The notes beneath the pieces are model-generated. The model saw nothing but the letters and a program-made list of their open reading frames with translations, was not told the origin of the DNA and did no database searches. Position numbers and translations under genes: made by a program. DNA of 64,000 nt from Cryptomeria japonica (Eukaryota > Streptophyta > Pinopsida > Cupressales > Cupressaceae). Positions 47,136 through 59,371 of this stretch are shown here, piece by piece (the stretch's first letter is position 1; every line of letters starts with the position of its first letter). The stretch covers positions 528,606,291 through 528,670,290 of the forward strand of contig NC_081409.1 of assembly GCF_030272615.1 (NCBI RefSeq), given 5' to 3'.

Positions 47136-47452
47136 ATCACACAGTGGTATGAGGTGGGTTTTCAACTTGCGCCCTGCACCATAAACTTGCTTCCCTACAT
47201 GTTATTATTTTACACATTATGGTGTTGGATGGAGCCCCTGACCTGTCACACACCACACAATGGTGTGTGGCAGGTTAGAGACTCCAATTACCACCACCAT
47301 CATTTATGTTTACTTGTGATACCATTCTGATGTTCGGCGGGGTTGTAGGCTCGCCCCACACCACATCATGGTGTGTGGCGAGTTGATGACCCCGGTAACC
47401 ACCAATTTCAAAAACTATCCGCTTAACTACCACCTTGGTGTTGGGCGTAGCC
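47136..47452 (+). repeat. Palindrome-rich module, part 2
   Basis: Hairpins of the type CACACCA..TGGTGTG recur: near 47248-47275 and 47355-47380. Spacer text such as TTGATGACCCCGGTAACCACC repeats with change. It joins 40459 on the left and 48761 on the right when insertions are removed. Confidence 0.7.
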
Positions 47453-48760
47453 TGTTGGACATTGTTGTTGCTAGGATATGTTGTTGTCATTGATGTCAAC
47501 ATATTCTTGCTCCGGTGATTGTAGATAGGTTTATTGTCATTATAGTTTGGTGTATGGAGTATTTATAGTATCACTATATTCTTCTATATTTATTATGGTG
47601 ATCCAGGAAGCTTAATTAATCATATCACATGATCTGGTTTTGTAGTTTATTTTTCTGATCAATGCTTTGTAGAGTTTAGTATTTCCTTCAGTATATTCTG
47701 GTGTGATCTGATCTTGAGCTAAGTCTTTGGGATATTGTTTGGGATGGTCTTTTATATCTTCATTTTGGATGGTTCATGATTTGGTGCTCCGCAAGTTATC
47801 TTTCTTCATGACAGTTGTTGATGTTGAGTGTTCTTCAGTTTCAGATGTTGACAAATGAAGATTTGATAAGTGGTGTTGTTGTAGCTATTTCTTATAGTTA
47901 TAATGTGCTTTCTGGTGTTTCCTAATTGTTTTCCATTTGTCTTGATGATCCACATTGATTATTGTGCGAGTTCTTGGTGTTTTTGTTGAACCGGTGATGG
48001 TCTTCGTGTTATGCGATTTTCCTGGTGGTGTAGCATGTTGCGGTTGATCTTAGCGTGTTTGGAGATTTGAATTAGGTCCATTTTATGTCATGTATATCAT
48101 TGTATTGGTTTGGTGGTCAATCTTTGTATCATGTGATGTAATTTTGTAATTGTGACTTGAGGATTTAGCCAACCTTGTTGTCAAGGTTGATGAATTGTAT
48201 AAATAGGTGATATTGTCATGTATTTTAGGTATCAAGGTTGTATTTTCATTATAAGGAGTGGTGTATGTGCAAACAAGTGATTCATCCTTCGACATTATGA
48301 TTGAGAATAGATTGGTGTTGCGGAGCAGACAATTGTGCTTAATCAGAACTATCATCAAGCATTTGGAGATGCTATTATTGTAGTTCATTTCTTCCGGATT
48401 GTAGTTTGAATCTTGTTGTAAGTTAGTGAGACTTCCCTGAGGGTTGTAGCCTTCTGGGTCATTATCCTTTGAGTAGTGAGCTCTGGGTAGTGTGCCTGAA
48501 TGCATGTGCATTTCCCATTGTAATATTTACACATACTATTGCAGAGTATCATGTTATTGTGGGTAGGTTCCCACCGTGGTTTTTCCCTTAGTAGGGTTTT
48601 CCACATCAAAATCTTGGTGTTGTGTGTTGTGTTATCATCTTGCTTATCTTTTTTATTGCTACAGTTTATCGGATTTATTTTTGTGGTTAAGTTTGTGGAT
48701 ACGGTGAAAATTGATTCATCCCCCTCCCCTCTCAGTTTTCCTTCATTGTTGTTGCCAACA
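47453..48760 (+). repeat. Solo LTR of another Copia-type family (1,308 bp)
   Basis: Begins TGTTGGACATTG and ends TTGTTGCCAACA, with GATTCATCCCCCTCCCCTC near the end and GAGTAGTGAGCTCTGGG near 48472, as in the other Copia-type LTRs. There is no primer site or internal region. Flanks TAGCC and GGGCC match only partly, so the target duplication is uncertain. Confidence 0.7.
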
Positions 48761-49140
48761 GGGCCATAGGCCCACCCCACACCATGCAGTGGTGTGTGGT
48801 AGATTGGCAACCCTGACCACCACCATTTATTCCTTGTGAGACGAGCTTGGTAGATGGTGGGCCTATCATACACCAAAAATGGTGTTTGGTGGGTTTGTAA
48901 CCCTGTCAACCACCATTTGTTCTTCCTATTTTTTTAGATGTTTGGTGGGTTTGTAAACCCGACCCTCACCTATATTGTATTATTTAAATTCCCAAACATG
49001 GTGTTTGGCAGGTTTGTAACCCCTCCCAACACCTATTTCTTAATTTCACTTTTCAAAGTGTAATTTGGGTTTATAAACCTGAATTACACCTATATTTATT
49101 TTTCAAAGTGCAATTCAGGTTTATGGACCTGAATTACACC
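48761..49140 (+). repeat. Palindrome-rich module, part 3
   Basis: Successive hairpins: CACACCATGCAGTGGTGTG near 48779, ACACCAAAAATGGTGT near 48872, GGTGGGTTTGTAAACCC near 48944, then two 32-nt near-palindromes at 49058-49089 (centre GGTTTATAAACC) and 49108-49139, exactly 50 bp apart and each preceded by TTTTTCAAA or CTTTTCAAA. Confidence 0.8.
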
Positions 49141-49394
49141 TTCATCCACACTTTTTAATAAGTAAATTTCTTAGATTCTAATCTTCAAACTTTACTTGTC
49201 ACACACAAAGGTTAAGTTTTTATGATCGATTTATCTCAATGATTTCAAAGATTTAAAAAAGGGTTTTGGAAACCCTAATGGCTAAATTGAATTATTTTCA
49301 AAATTTATTCAGATCATATGAACAAAATGATTAAGGAAATGTATCAATATAATATTGATGAATGTCTTTTTCTCTCAGTGTTATTATTGTATCA

Positions 49395-50913
49395 ATGATA
49401 GGAGCTTCTCCAAACAAGAGAGGGATAAAATTCAAGTAGCAAGACCCTCATCCAATTTTTCCTCCTTCTTCAGTCAGTTCAAACATTGATCATATAAGAG
49501 ATACAGAGATAGGTCATGTTGACCTAGCTGAGTTTATTAAGAGGATTAAGAAACCACCCTCATACCATGACATGTAAGCTATCATCAATAGTGGAATTCA
49601 TCTAGTAGTCGCTTTTCCAATGTCAGCTCAGGACCCCGAGTTCATAGTCATAGTTGCAAATTACTTTGACCATGTTTGTAGAAGTGTAAAGGATGAAGCT
49701 AGAAACAAATTGATGAGGATAGATGAAGAATTATTTGACTCAATTTTCAAGTGTCCTAGTATTGAGATATATACTGACATTACAATGCAATCAGCCATAG
49801 CTTATTTCAATAGAAATTATGACAAATGCAGAAAGAATATAAATGATAACTGGCTGAAGACCCCAAGACCTACCATTGCAAGATGGGAAGAAAGTCTTCC
49901 CAAATGTGACTTCATTGAAGAGGTCAATAATTTGATCTCTTTTGAGCATAGTGAAAGGTTTACCTACCTCTTATACCTTCTATAAATAGATGTATCAATA
50001 CATTCATGTGATCAGACAAAACAAAGAGAAGATATTTTGGGGAAAAAAGATCAATGATGTCATTTGTGAATAGCTCACCAAGGTACCTACCATGCTCAAG
50101 TTCTATATGACTACATACTTGGTGTATGATGCAGCTTCAATGAGACATTTTCCTATATTGTCTACAATTGATGATAGAAGATATATTGATGTACATAAAT
50201 ATTATTCCCAGTTGGTTCTTCAAGATAGTCATAGTCATTTTTGAAGAGTAAATGATTCATTCTTTGGTTATTATATGGATATGTTGAACAAGAATTTATA
50301 CAATAAAAGGGTGTCTAATCATGCTTGGGAAGTGGCTAACCAATATGGATGCATGTTCCTCTAATTTATGACTTTCACATATCTTAGCCTTGGTTGTTTC
50401 ATTGGTGAGCCTTTCATGCTCCCTAGGTATCCTTTTGATAAGATTGTATTGATGGAAATAGATCGTCAAATGAATGCTATACATGAGGCCCAATCAAGTT
50501 TTCATAAGACAGGTTTGAAATTTTCTCTTTTCATTGGTAGGTACTCCATTACTTCCATTTTCAAAGCCAGATTAATGAAGGAGGAAATGAGAAGGATTAC
50601 CATAAGGTTATTCAAAGCTAGGAAGGACTTTGATTATAGAGGAATGAGAAAGAAGCTCAAGAAGCCATATGTACATGTGCATCGAATTGAACATGCTTGG
50701 GCTGATTGTAGGTCTAAGCATGATGTAAGGAAACTTGACTATTATCGACTGATCATTAAACAGATTGAAAACTTTGGCCTTGCCAATGTTCTTGATGATT
50801 TGGAGGAAGACGGTGATATCTTGGATCCTATGTATCAGAAGAATAAATTTTCTTCTACTCCTTTGCCTCTCATTCAATGGTCACAAAAGGAATGTACCTC
50901 AATCAGGGAATGA
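49395..50913 (+). pseudogene. A2, first half: decayed homologue of protein A
   Basis: From ATG 49395 (MIGASPNKRG) the phase runs to 49985 with stops, then shifts by one and runs to 50913 with TAG, TGA and TAA inside. The segment CRSVKDEARNKLMRIDEELF aligns with TRSIRDINGKTLIEINAEEF of protein A. Later text (FMTFTYLSLGCFIGEPFMLP) is in the place of the WYSLLMHLFLFKG part of A. Basic RKARKDFDYRGMRKKLKKP-like sequence lies near 50640. Palindromes with TATA cores lie 250 bp upstream, as hairpins lie upstream of A. Function is unknown. Confidence 0.55.
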
Positions 50914-51092
50914 TTTAAAAGTATTCTTATGAATACTAATATTTGGTTAATTTTGCAAGGTGTCCCATAAAACCTTTATCTTTTGGTTCTTATGATGACA
51001 CTACTGGCCCAATGGGAAAAGATCAAAGATTAGAACTAAGAACAACCAGGACCTTGCCACGCTAGCAAAGGCTCCTAAGTTGAAGTTCATAG

Positions 51093-51888
51093 TGTTAGAT
51101 TCAATGATAGTCCCAAAGACACTGAGAGGGGGGGTGAATTAGTGTCTAACTGATTAGCAGAATATTTAAAATTATTTATAACTTTGCAACCCAAAATAGT
51201 GTACCGGTAAACAAGATTTAATGCAGTAAACACAAATAATAGAGACAACATATAAACACACCATAACACAAGATATTTAACGAGGAAACCCAGTGTGGGA
51301 AAAACCTCACTGGGATTTGTGACCCACAATATCTACTCACTGGCCAATGAATAAATACTACTTACAATAAGGGGCCTGCACATGCAGGGAGGCCAACAAC
51401 CTGGAGCTCACTGCTCAAATAAGAGTCTCACTGACTACAAAATGGATAATTAAATCCAATACAATGTACTAATTAAAACAACATCTCTAATGCCAGGTTC
51501 AGTACCGGTTTAAGCTCAGATAGATACCTTAACCAAAAACCTTCGCTGCCACTAAATAATTATTTTCTACCATACATATCATATATCTCCTCTCAAAATG
51601 ACCTATAAGATCTCATACATATATGAGTATTTTACAATATATCATGTCAGATTAAAAATGATAATTATATTACAATAAACAAAAGTTCATCTCATGTTGG
51701 TTGGAGTGTCGATATGCTTTGTTGTCGATGTAATCTGAATGCCAGTGTAAGTGTCTGTCGGTGCCGTTGTTTGCCGGTGTATAATATATGTGATGTCGAG
51801 CATGTAGAAATCTATTGTCGATTGGTTTCTAGTTGGTTGCCATCAATGACAACATCAACTATTCTCATAAGAGTGTAGAATGCCAACA
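51093..51888 (-). repeat. 3' LTR of element E
   Basis: A 796-bp LTR ending GAATCTAACA and starting TGTTGGCATTC on the minus strand. It closely matches the split LTR at 54858-60130. Confidence 0.85.
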
Positions 51889-52078
51889 ATCTCCCCCTTT
51901 GGCATTGATGCAAACACTCATGAGAAAAATCAAAACTGTTCTCCCAAAATTGAAATCCAAAAAGATGTGCTCCCCCTGAGCAAGTGATCTCCTCTGTACA
52001 TGTATTTTTCTCTCCACTACTCCCCCTTTGACATCAATGAAAAAGGATGTCATAAATAATCAAATGAGTACAAAAATG

Positions 52079-54420
52079 CTACATCAAAGTTTGTAATCGA
52101 TTGGTTACTATCTGAAATATGTCCGCCAATAATAGATTTAGACTCTGCATAAACTTGTTGTTGTTAGTTAGAGTTGCCTCAGTCTGTTGGATCATACCGA
52201 CGAGATAGTTCAATTGTTGCTCTGGTGATCATTCTCCTTGAACTGTTTCCTTAGATAGTTCAACTCTATAAGTAATTAGATTATCTAACCTCAGACCAAG
52301 TTTACTTCTGAGTTCCTAGGCATTGGACCTTATCCTTGCCTTCTCTTTCTCAAGTTTCTCCAACTTCTCCTCAAAAACTAAAATAAGTCCAGATGAACCT
52401 ATTATATTATCCACAATGTCATCAATTTATTTTTGTGTCTTTTTAATCTCTTCTTCAATGTCCTTTGTCAAATAGTGAGGTTTACATGCTTCTCTATATA
52501 ACTCCTTATACTCCAAAATTGTAGAATTAACTACCAGTAAAAGTGTATCCAAGTGATCGGTACATTTCTTTATGGTGTATTCAAAGAATGTATTTTTCTC
52601 TTTGTCAACTCTCTCCTTAATGGTATCCTCATTCACCTTATCTATGGTTATTACATTATCAACAATGAATTTGGACAAGGTGTCTAATTTCCCTAAAGAA
52701 TCATTAATGTGATCTATCTTACAGTTAGGTGCAATCATCTTTAGAATAGGTAATATGTTATCAATTGCCTTAAATGCTAAGGCATTGCAATCAGTAATCC
52801 TCTTAATGGAATCCAAAATAACCTTTGTAATGTTAGTGGGTCTGAATTCATCTATAGATGTGCTCGGTTCTGCTATAGGTTTCTTCTCAATAGATGTCTG
52901 ACCAATTGCCTTTACTATATCCTCTTTACTTCCATCAGATGCATCCACTTTACTTATATTTTCTTTTGGTGGATTTGTCTATGTTTGTACCTCTACCCTT
53001 AATGGTTTCTCATTTTGATTGAGCTCCTCTACAAATATCGGTGTCATAGACTCGATATGAACTTCTGCCTTAGATTGTTTCTCTATTTGTACCACTATCA
53101 GTTTCTCAAATTCTAGTGGCCTCGTGCTAGCTATCTTGTCTTTTGTTTGTTTCTCAATCTCCATTTGCTCTGCTTGGGCTGGTATCTTAGTTTTCTGAGA
53201 GTCAACAATTTGTGCCGGTTTCTCTGAAATCTTTCTTTCCTCAACACTATCTACCTTAACCTCTGTAGTCTCTTTGTCCACCACAATGTTTATATTTTGT
53301 GTATCCATATTCATTGTAAAAAGTATCTCAGACTTCAGGTTAGTATCATCATGGGTTATACCTTCAGTAGTTATATCTGGTGGATTAGCTGTATGTACCA
53401 GTGATGTAGATGCTAATGAAGGGGTGTTCTGAGTTGGTGGAGGGATGTTATCTATTACTTTTATAGAAGGTACACAACCTAATTTACCTTTTCCCTTGTC
53501 TTTTTGATATACCTTAAATGTCTTTTCTACTTTCGGTTTGCTTATTTCCTCTTTATTTTCCTTCTCTACAAAGAATATGTCCCATTTATCTGCAGTCTCA
53601 TATGCAATTTCCTTAACCCTTCCAGCCATCAAGCTCACTTGCCAGTGTCCACTAACAAATACTGACCGGTTAGCTTCAGAAATAAGCTCATCTATCTCTT
53701 CCTTAGAATTTACCAGATGTATAGCCAAGAGTGCTTCAACTTTCAACTTCTTGTCCAGTTCCATCACAGATAGCGTTTTAGCTTCCAATCTCATATACAA
53801 ATCATTGGGTAACTCATCAATCACTTCTATCAAAACTTTCTTGTAAATATCTAAATGTAGAATAATGCTTTCTTCAATGGTGTTTTTGTCAGAATCATTG
53901 GAAGAATTATACCATTTATTTCATTTACTAGATTACCTTCCTATATAATCTCATTCAGTAGATCATCCAGAGTAGGGGTAACCGGTGTCTGTTTCTTCTT
54001 TGGTGTAAGCTTCTTCTGCGGTTCCCTAACTGCATGTTGCTTCTTCCTTAGTGTCCTAGTTTTCTTAGGTGAAGGAGATGGTACCGGTGGGGTCATCCTT
54101 TTCCTTTCCACTCTTTTAAACTCAATAGCCTTGCTAGTATCAGTATCAAAAGATGTTACAACCGGTGAAACATGTACTTCAGGTTGCAGTCCTTCAAGCT
54201 CACTTGCTAATATACCACTGATATTCATGACATTTTCTTTGATTTCTTGGACTTTCTAGGAGGCATCTCTGATAAACTTTTCTCTTCTTTTTGTCCTCTT
54301 TTGCATAGATACATTACTCTCAATGGTTTCTGCATTACCAAAGAATTTCTCAGATGGCTCCCTTGGTGCATCAAGTAGAGCTTTTGCATATATTTCCAGA
54401 ATAGGTAGGTCTACCTAATA
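52079..54420 (-). pseudogene. ORF2 C-terminal two thirds of element E
   Basis: Text begins TIWVTEMGY (then TAG), ALLDAPREPSEKFFGNAETI, and the NLS-like VERKRMTPPVPSPSPKKTR with TPKKKQTPVTPTLDDLLNEI. The middle (ELPNDLYMRLEAKTLSVMEL, LMAGRVKEIAYETADKWDIF, KVYQKDKGKGKLG) and the end (RPTNITKVILDSIKRITDCN, PILKMIAPNCKIDHINDSLG) match C1 and G. A phase change lies between 53833 and 53941. Useful as a third independent copy for selection tests. Confidence 0.75.
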
Positions 54421-54475
54421 ACCCATCTCAGTAACCCAAATAGTTCATAACCCATCTCAGTAACCCATCTAGGTA

Positions 54476-54857
54476 GGTCTGAGCATGATGTAAGGAAACT
54501 TGACTATTGTCGGCTAACCATTGAATAGATTGAAAACTTTGGCCTTGCCGATGTTCTTGATGATTTGGAGGAAGACGGTGATATCTTGGATCCTATGTAT
54601 CAGAAGAATAAATTTTCTTCTACTCATTTGCCTCTCATTCAATGGTCACAAAAGGAATGTACCTCAATCAGGGAATGATTTAAAAGTATTCTTATGAATA
54701 CTAATATTTGGTTAGTTTTGCATGGTGTCCCATAAAACCTTTCTCTTTTGGTTCTGATGATGACACTACTAGCCCAATGGGAAAAGATCAAAGATTAAAA
54801 CTAAGAACAACTAGGACCTTGCCACTCCAGCAAAGGCTCCTAAGTTGAATTTCATAG
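54476..54857 (+). repeat. Duplicate of the A2 flank 50712-51092
   Basis: GAGCATGATGTAAGGAAAC through AATTTCATAG repeats 50715-51092 with several percent change. Both copies end exactly at an LTR start TGTTAGATTC, so the insertion site itself is duplicated. Confidence 0.85.
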
Positions 54858-54903
54858 TGTTAGATTCAATGATAGTCCCAAAGACACTGAGAGGGGGGGG
54901 GGG
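54858..54903 (-). repeat. E-type LTR, first part, interrupted by F
   Basis: TGTTAGATTCAATGATAGTC then CTGAGAGGGGGG matches 51093-51135. The rest is at 59372-60130. Left flank is CATAG (54853-54857) and the right flank CACAG (60131-60135). Confidence 0.85.
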
Positions 54904-55761
54904 TGTCATGCCCAAACTTTTGGGCAAAAATGGATCAACAAATTTTTTTTTTTTTTTTTTAAACAACATAACTCATAACATAGTCTACATTAAGAGAGAT
55001 CATTAGAGTTTTGTCTTAACTAAGATGTGTAGAGAGTTGTTCTCTAAAGTTGGATTGAATTAACTAAATCAAATAAGCGGCGTTAATTAATGGAGATTAA
55101 CTATTCTCAAGGGGGTTGTCACATTTTAATTAGTTAGATTAATTTTCTTAGAATAAGCTACTGTTAAATAAAGTCGTGGATTATTTAAATACCTAAATCA
55201 CTTTGAATTCATTTATGACCGAACAATGATAAGGAATTCTCAATTTTTAAATTAATTGATTGATTGCACGCCAATTTCATTATTTAAATCTAACCGTCAT
55301 AGGCTCAAATTTCACAAGGTCATTAGTCAAATAAATTCAGTTTTATCCTAATAAATTTTAATATTTGCCTAACCTTTTTATTTTGGCGATTTAATTCATC
55401 TAGCCAATGCCGGTCTCAAAGGCTTATGATTCATAAAATTAATCTACAATTTTCCCCTTTTAAATTTTCCCCATTTACAATATAACCTAACGTCCACAAT
55501 TAAATCGAGGATAATCTATTGACTAATTAAATAAATTAATTTCATTAAGTGTATAGTGTATCCAACTACATTAAATCTTCATTTTAAACCCTTTTGAAAT
55601 AACTATATTAAAATTTTAATTCTCTAAGGAATATAAGCATATAATAATTCAATTATTTAAATAACCCTAAATATTAGTTAAAATATTAAAACTCAATTCA
55701 AATTTCCCATATCTAATTCAAAATTCTTTTAAATAAAGAAATCCCTTATTCATAAAATGCT

Positions 55762-55930
55762 AACCCTAACCCAAAATTGGGTTAGGGTTGTATTCCTATT
55801 TATTACTCACTTTTGTTTTAATTTCTCCTCTTCTATTAAATTTAAATTAAACCCTAACCCGAAATGGGTTAGGGTTTGTTGCACCAAAATATTCTTTTAT
55901 TTACCCTACCCGAATGGGTTAGGGTTTGTT
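55762..55930. repeat. Three palindromes with plant telomere-like repeats
   Basis: 55762-55789 has 12-bp perfect arms AACCCTAACCCA. 55849-55877 has 12-bp perfect arms AAACCCTAACCC around GAAAT. 55903-55925 has ACCCTACCC against GGGTTAGGGT. The second contains AAACCCTAA, the telo-box, on both strands. Confidence 0.85.
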
Positions 55931-56060
55931 TTTCTTCTCTTTTTGTGGTTTGTGTGTGTGACTGTGCAGGTACGGGGTCAGGTTAGGGCACGATGACCAT
56001 GGACGACGGAGGGGTTTCGAAAGCTACGGGCGGAGGTGGTGGCACGGGCTCCCCCGGACA

Positions 56061-56231
56061 CCACTGTGCGTACACACAATGGCGGACGGTATTCCCACCG
56101 CCCACTGTGTATACACACAGTGGCAGGGCGCCGCTCACTGTGTGTAGCACAGTGGCGGCCGCAGCCGTTCCACTGTGTCTACACACAGTTCGGTGCCTCC
56201 TGCACCGCCCCACTGTGTGTAAACACAGTGG
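56061..56231. repeat. Five 22-nt palindromes CCACTGTGTGTACACACAGTGG
   Basis: Copies at 56061-56082, 56102-56123, 56134-56155, 56170-56191 and 56210-56231. Each is a near-perfect inverted repeat of CCACTGTGTGT, at 32-41 bp spacing within a GC-rich block. Confidence 0.9.
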
Positions 56232-56317
56232 CTCGGCCGGTACCCCCGATTTCCTCTTCTTTTTTTTTTTTTAGTTTTTTTTTTTTTATATGATATATTT
56301 TTTTTTAAATATATAAG

Positions 56318-56376
<59 letters not shown>

Positions 56377-56377
56377 T

Positions 56378-56448
<71 letters not shown>

Positions 56449-56539
56449 ATATATATATACAACCATGACCAGAATATAGATATATATATATATATCTTTT
56501 TTTTAAAGGTATCCATTGAGTATGTTTTTAAATGCAGGG

Positions 56540-56594
<55 letters not shown>
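56318..56594. repeat. TATATG and TA microsatellites
   Basis: A (TATATG)n tract runs from about 56345 to 56450 and a (TA)n tract from about 56541 to 56594. Apparent YVYVYV peptides here are artefacts. Confidence 0.95.
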
Positions 56595-56597
<3 letters not shown>

Positions 56598-57362
56598 ACC
56601 TAATAGGGTTAGGAAGCTTATTTTGAATAATTTTAACACATAAGCATGCAACCCCTATTTTTTTTTTTAACAACAATACATAGGTCTATGATATATATAT
56701 TTTTTTTGTTTTACAACTTGCAGGAGTGGGTTAAATACTGGCACATTCACTGATTTTAGATCTCATTTCCTAGGTGTGATTTATCTTAATATACAGCATT
56801 CAGAAGTTTTTTGTTTTTTTTTAAAAATAGTTATGCAACATATTTTCTACAACAATCTACTTGTTTAAATACTAGTTCTTTTTCAGCTATGCCTAAACAG
56901 AGTTAAAAGTAACAAAATAGCAGTAAATAAACTTTGCAAGTAAATACTTAAACATAATGCATTCCTTTCTCCTTTTTTTAAAATTGCAGAAATAAACAAG
57001 ATAACAGAATTCTTTCTGAGACAGAATTTTGATATAGTTTACAGCAACATAATAGGCTTCAGAATTTAAATAAAATGTACATTGCTTACAGAATATTTGA
57101 ATACAATGGCCCATATTTAAAATGGGTGAAATAATCCAACCAGTCTCTCATTCTTAATGATGAGGACTTGAATAAAAGAACACATTTATTTATACAGAGA
57201 ATAAAAGAAAACAACTTAAAGCTCTTTATTTACATTTTTTTTTGCAACAAATCATAGAATTACAGTTTTGCTTTTCTGCATCTAAATAGAAAATCTATAT
57301 CTGAATAAAAATCTGCAACTACTAGATTCTTTTCCCAGCAACCTGCATACAGAATTTTAGGG

Positions 57363-58933
57363 CTGTGACCATGGGGTGCTCACCTCCCAGCCTAGGCTTA
57401 CTAGAAGCCACCCCCGAGCTTGGAGAATCAAGACCTAGACGGGGTTACAACCAAGCAACACAACAAGCAAAGGGGAAAATCAACACAATAGACACATCCC
57501 TTCCCAAGTTGAAACTCCATCACAAAATGTGATGTCTTACTAGGGTGGAAGTGGACCAAGTACCCTAGGGGAGAATTTTGCTAGATAGAACTTACAACCA
57601 ACTCATGGCATCCATGAAAGCATAACCAAAAATCATCCTTAACCCCTACACCCTTATGACCCCCAAAAAGGCAAACATGCCATATTTGCTCCCCTTATGA
57701 CCCCCAAGTGAAATAACACAAAAGAAAAGTAGCAAGGGTCTCATGGATAGACCCTTGAGATCACTCTCATAATGAGAGCCTCTCACCCTAAGGGCTGTCA
57801 AGCTCCTTCCACCCCCAAGACCAATCTATCCTCCCAAGGAAAGGATGGTCTTGAACACTCCCCAAGCACAACAATACATAAAACAGAAATAAGCAAGAAA
57901 TCACATAGATTTTTACAAGTACAACACAAATAAAGAAATACAACAATTTCCATTCAAGCATTCTAGAACATTTTTACATTTACATAAGAGGGAAAAAGTA
58001 ACACCAACCTTGAACTGCCAAGGAAAATCTAGGGGAAAGCTTGATGAAGAGCTGCCCAATCCTCAATCTTTTTCTGCAAATACTTAGCCCAAATTTACTA
58101 TCCCTAAAACTGGTTTTCCTCCAAAAAATTTCTCCAAAAATCTCCAAGGATGGAGAGTGGGTGATTAGCTCACTAAGCTTCCATTCCTAGCCTAAGAAGG
58201 CCTCTCTCACTCCTTCCAACCTCTTGGATAGAGTGAGGGATCCCCCATTGGATTGGTCTTCCCTAGGTCTTACACACTCCCTAACCTAGGTACCTAGAGA
58301 AGGGAAATGGAATGGGGAAGAGGGATTACTCCCATCAAGAAGGTTATCCTACCAAGGATGGCACTCCTATAGATGGAATTCGTCCATCTTGGGAAAACCA
58401 CTTTTTTGGGTGGTTAAACAAGTCCTAAGGGAAGGACACATGGCCAATTTTGCCCTTCACCCATAGGTACCCCATGAGGCCTAATAGAAATGCTCTAAAA
58501 TTGACTCTAGGAGTTGATTTGACCCTTAGAAAGTCCACCTAAAGTTAACCTACGGGTCAACTCTGAGTTGACCCTCCTTGTGGCTCACTAACCTAGATTT
58601 ATTGGTTCCTTCAAGGATAATTAGGAGATATAACAATTAACAAAAAATAAAACTCTCCAAAAAAAGGTGACATAACAAATTGCCAACACAACATACTACA
58701 TAGGTGTCAAGTGACACTCCAAAATAATTCCACATCATAATACACACGTGGTAGTTGTCCCTTAAACGATTTAAACAATTCAATAAATACAATTTACACT
58801 CATGCAACATTTTACATTCATGAATAAAATACAATACATACGGAGTGTTGCCTCTCCAAATAGACAACCCCTAGTTTTACGAACGCACATAGGCCTAGGC
58901 TTGATTCTCCATAATATTTCCATGGTCACATGG
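57363..58933. repeat. Diverged inverted repeat inside F
   Basis: CTGTGACCATGG at 57363 and TTGGAGAATCAAG at 57420 are mirrored by CTTGATTCTCC at 58900 and CCATGGTCACATGG at 58920. Order is inverted, as expected of a decayed inverted repeat. The region between has no coding frame. Confidence 0.4.
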
Positions 58934-59371
58934 AGAATTTCCTGCACATCTCAATTTAAACATTAGTACTTCCCAATAGCCTTATATAATATAAAACACA
59001 TAATTAGAATACAATACATTCATTCTGCACAGACTTCTCATTATAAAATACGATTTGTCACAAATCAAAGCAATTCATCATAATCCTCAAAATTTGATCC
59101 ATTTACAAGATATGCAAACATATTTCTAGCATTATAAGAAATCCTGAAATTTAGATAATAACATACATCATCACAATGTTACCCTAATCTAGGATCATAT
59201 AATATTCTATAACCACAAGGCATAGAAATGAAGCATCAATATATATCAATATTACCAAAATCGTGGGACCATATAAAGTTCTATATCCATAGTGTGTCAA
59301 AACTAGCATCCATAATAGTTCCAATATGAAAATAACTGAAGAGATAGGATGGGTCGGGGTAGGGCCTCATA

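Larger units (their letters stand above)
51093..54475 (-). mobile_element. Element E: 3' half of a gag+ORF2 Copia-type element
   Basis: On the minus strand it holds ORF2 from the RTIWVTEMGY region to its end, the purine motifs, and the 3' LTR (51093-51888). The upstream half of ORF2, gag and the 5' LTR are missing. Its right edge is a rearranged junction at 54420-54480. Left flank CATAG (51088-51092). Confidence 0.8.
54904..59371 (+). mobile_element. Insertion F, probably a long solo LTR or LTR-rich element
   Basis: It starts TGTCATGCCCAAAC, ends near GGCCTCATAG, and is inserted in the G-run of an E-type LTR (GGGGG on each side). No pol, gag or second copy of its start was found. It contains telomere-like palindromes, a GC-rich block with five 22-nt palindromes, microsatellites and AT-rich sequence. 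TGTCATGCCC starts are common for large plant gypsy LTRs, which is the basis for the call. Confidence 0.5.

Noticed and set aside
56061-56231. CRISPR-like reading of the five evenly spaced repeats
   Set aside because: Repeats are palindromes with short unequal spacers, in plant DNA, with no cas genes.
56286-56643. Open frames in the TATATG microsatellite
   Set aside because: Peptides are pure YV/IY repeats from simple sequence.
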